Shown here in pieces: positions 63,923 to 64,000 of a DNA stretch of 64,000 nt. The notes under the pieces were generated by a model that was not told the origin of the DNA, searched no databases, and saw nothing but the letters and a program-made list of their open reading frames with translations. The stretch spans positions 51,540-115,539 of the forward strand of contig JADDOH010002101.1 of NCBI GenBank assembly GCA_016648135.1, in the 5' to 3' direction. Within the stretch, counting starts at the first letter, position 1, and every line of letters begins with the position of its first letter. The DNA is from Agrypnia vestita (Eukaryota; Arthropoda; Insecta; Trichoptera; Phryganeidae). Made by a program: the position numbers and the translations under genes.

Positions 63923-64000
63923 ATGTCTTCGAATAACGTGACTGAAAACGCAGTTTCCCAACAAAGTATAGATGACGCAGAAAAATTCAAGAATGAAGCC
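63923..64000 (+). CDS. N-terminus of a gene cut by the window edge, possibly a TPR protein (PP5-like)
   Basis: ATG in AAAATGT context, then 26 open codons, MSSNNVTENAVSQQSIDDAE and KFKNEA. An acidic, unstructured start followed by DAEKFKNEA is how the first TPR helix begins in serine/threonine phosphatase 5 and in some other TPR co-chaperones. Too short to decide. If so, the product would be cytosolic or nuclear. Confidence 0.4.
   Translation, partial: MSSNNVTENAVSQQSIDDAEKFKNEA

Noticed and set aside
48170..64000. Remaining 5' exons of Mthl copy C with the small-protein gene nested in an intron
   Set aside because: No sequence resembling TM3, TM1-2, exon 2 or exon 1 was found on the minus strand in this interval.
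1..64000. CRISPR array, bacterial operon, rRNA
   Set aside because: None of the repeat arrays has the repeat-spacer pattern; the window is eukaryotic with introns; no rRNA-like segment seen.

Overview
This is a non-coding-rich, AT-rich piece of an insect nuclear genome. The evidence is a cluster of Methuselah-type (Mth/Mthl) G-protein-coupled receptor exons with spliceosomal introns, mariner and pogo-like DNA transposons, R1-, Jockey- and RTE-like non-LTR elements, a Penelope-like element, BEL/Pao remnants, and tRNA-derived SINEs. I could not fix the insect order from sequence alone.

Layout, left to right. (1) 1-11060: 5' part of Mth-like copy A on the minus strand, with exons at 9594-10094, 4511-4724 and 2189-2386. 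Its later exons lie off the left edge. Its introns hold fragments of RTE, Penelope, BEL/Pao and Jockey-like elements. (2) 11.1-17.1 kb: nested decayed DNA transposons with inverted repeats. (3) 17140-35393: complete Mth-like copy B on the minus strand, with eight coding exons summing to 1584 nt (527 codons plus stop), reading 34587 to 17675. Its introns hold a 492-bp hexanucleotide microsatellite, SINEs, a solo LTR and several LINE tails. (4) 35.4-40.6 kb: two R1-like LINE fragments and unassigned DNA. (5) 40612-48225: copy C, minus strand, only the 3' half (TM4 to C-terminal tail), cut off where an interspersed repeat array and a mariner begin. (6) 48.2-56.2 kb: two almost identical mariners on either side of a small plus-strand gene that looks dicistronic (two small single-pass membrane proteins, 52295-52585 and 52686-53114). 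(7) 56.8-58.5 kb: a pogo-type MITE and another inverted-repeat element. (8) 58.5-64 kb: mostly unassigned, then a CpG-rich block with a TATA/initiator-like promoter and the first 26 codons of a gene that runs off the right edge.

Copies A, B and C are related by segmental duplication. They share intron and upstream transposon remnants at matching positions, which are therefore older than the duplications. Other insertions (solo LTR and 136-bp retroposed insert in B, Penelope fragment in A, mariner and a SINE in C) are private and therefore younger. B looks able to encode a full receptor. A is intact as far as it can be seen. C has intact exons but no 5' half within 15.8 kb.
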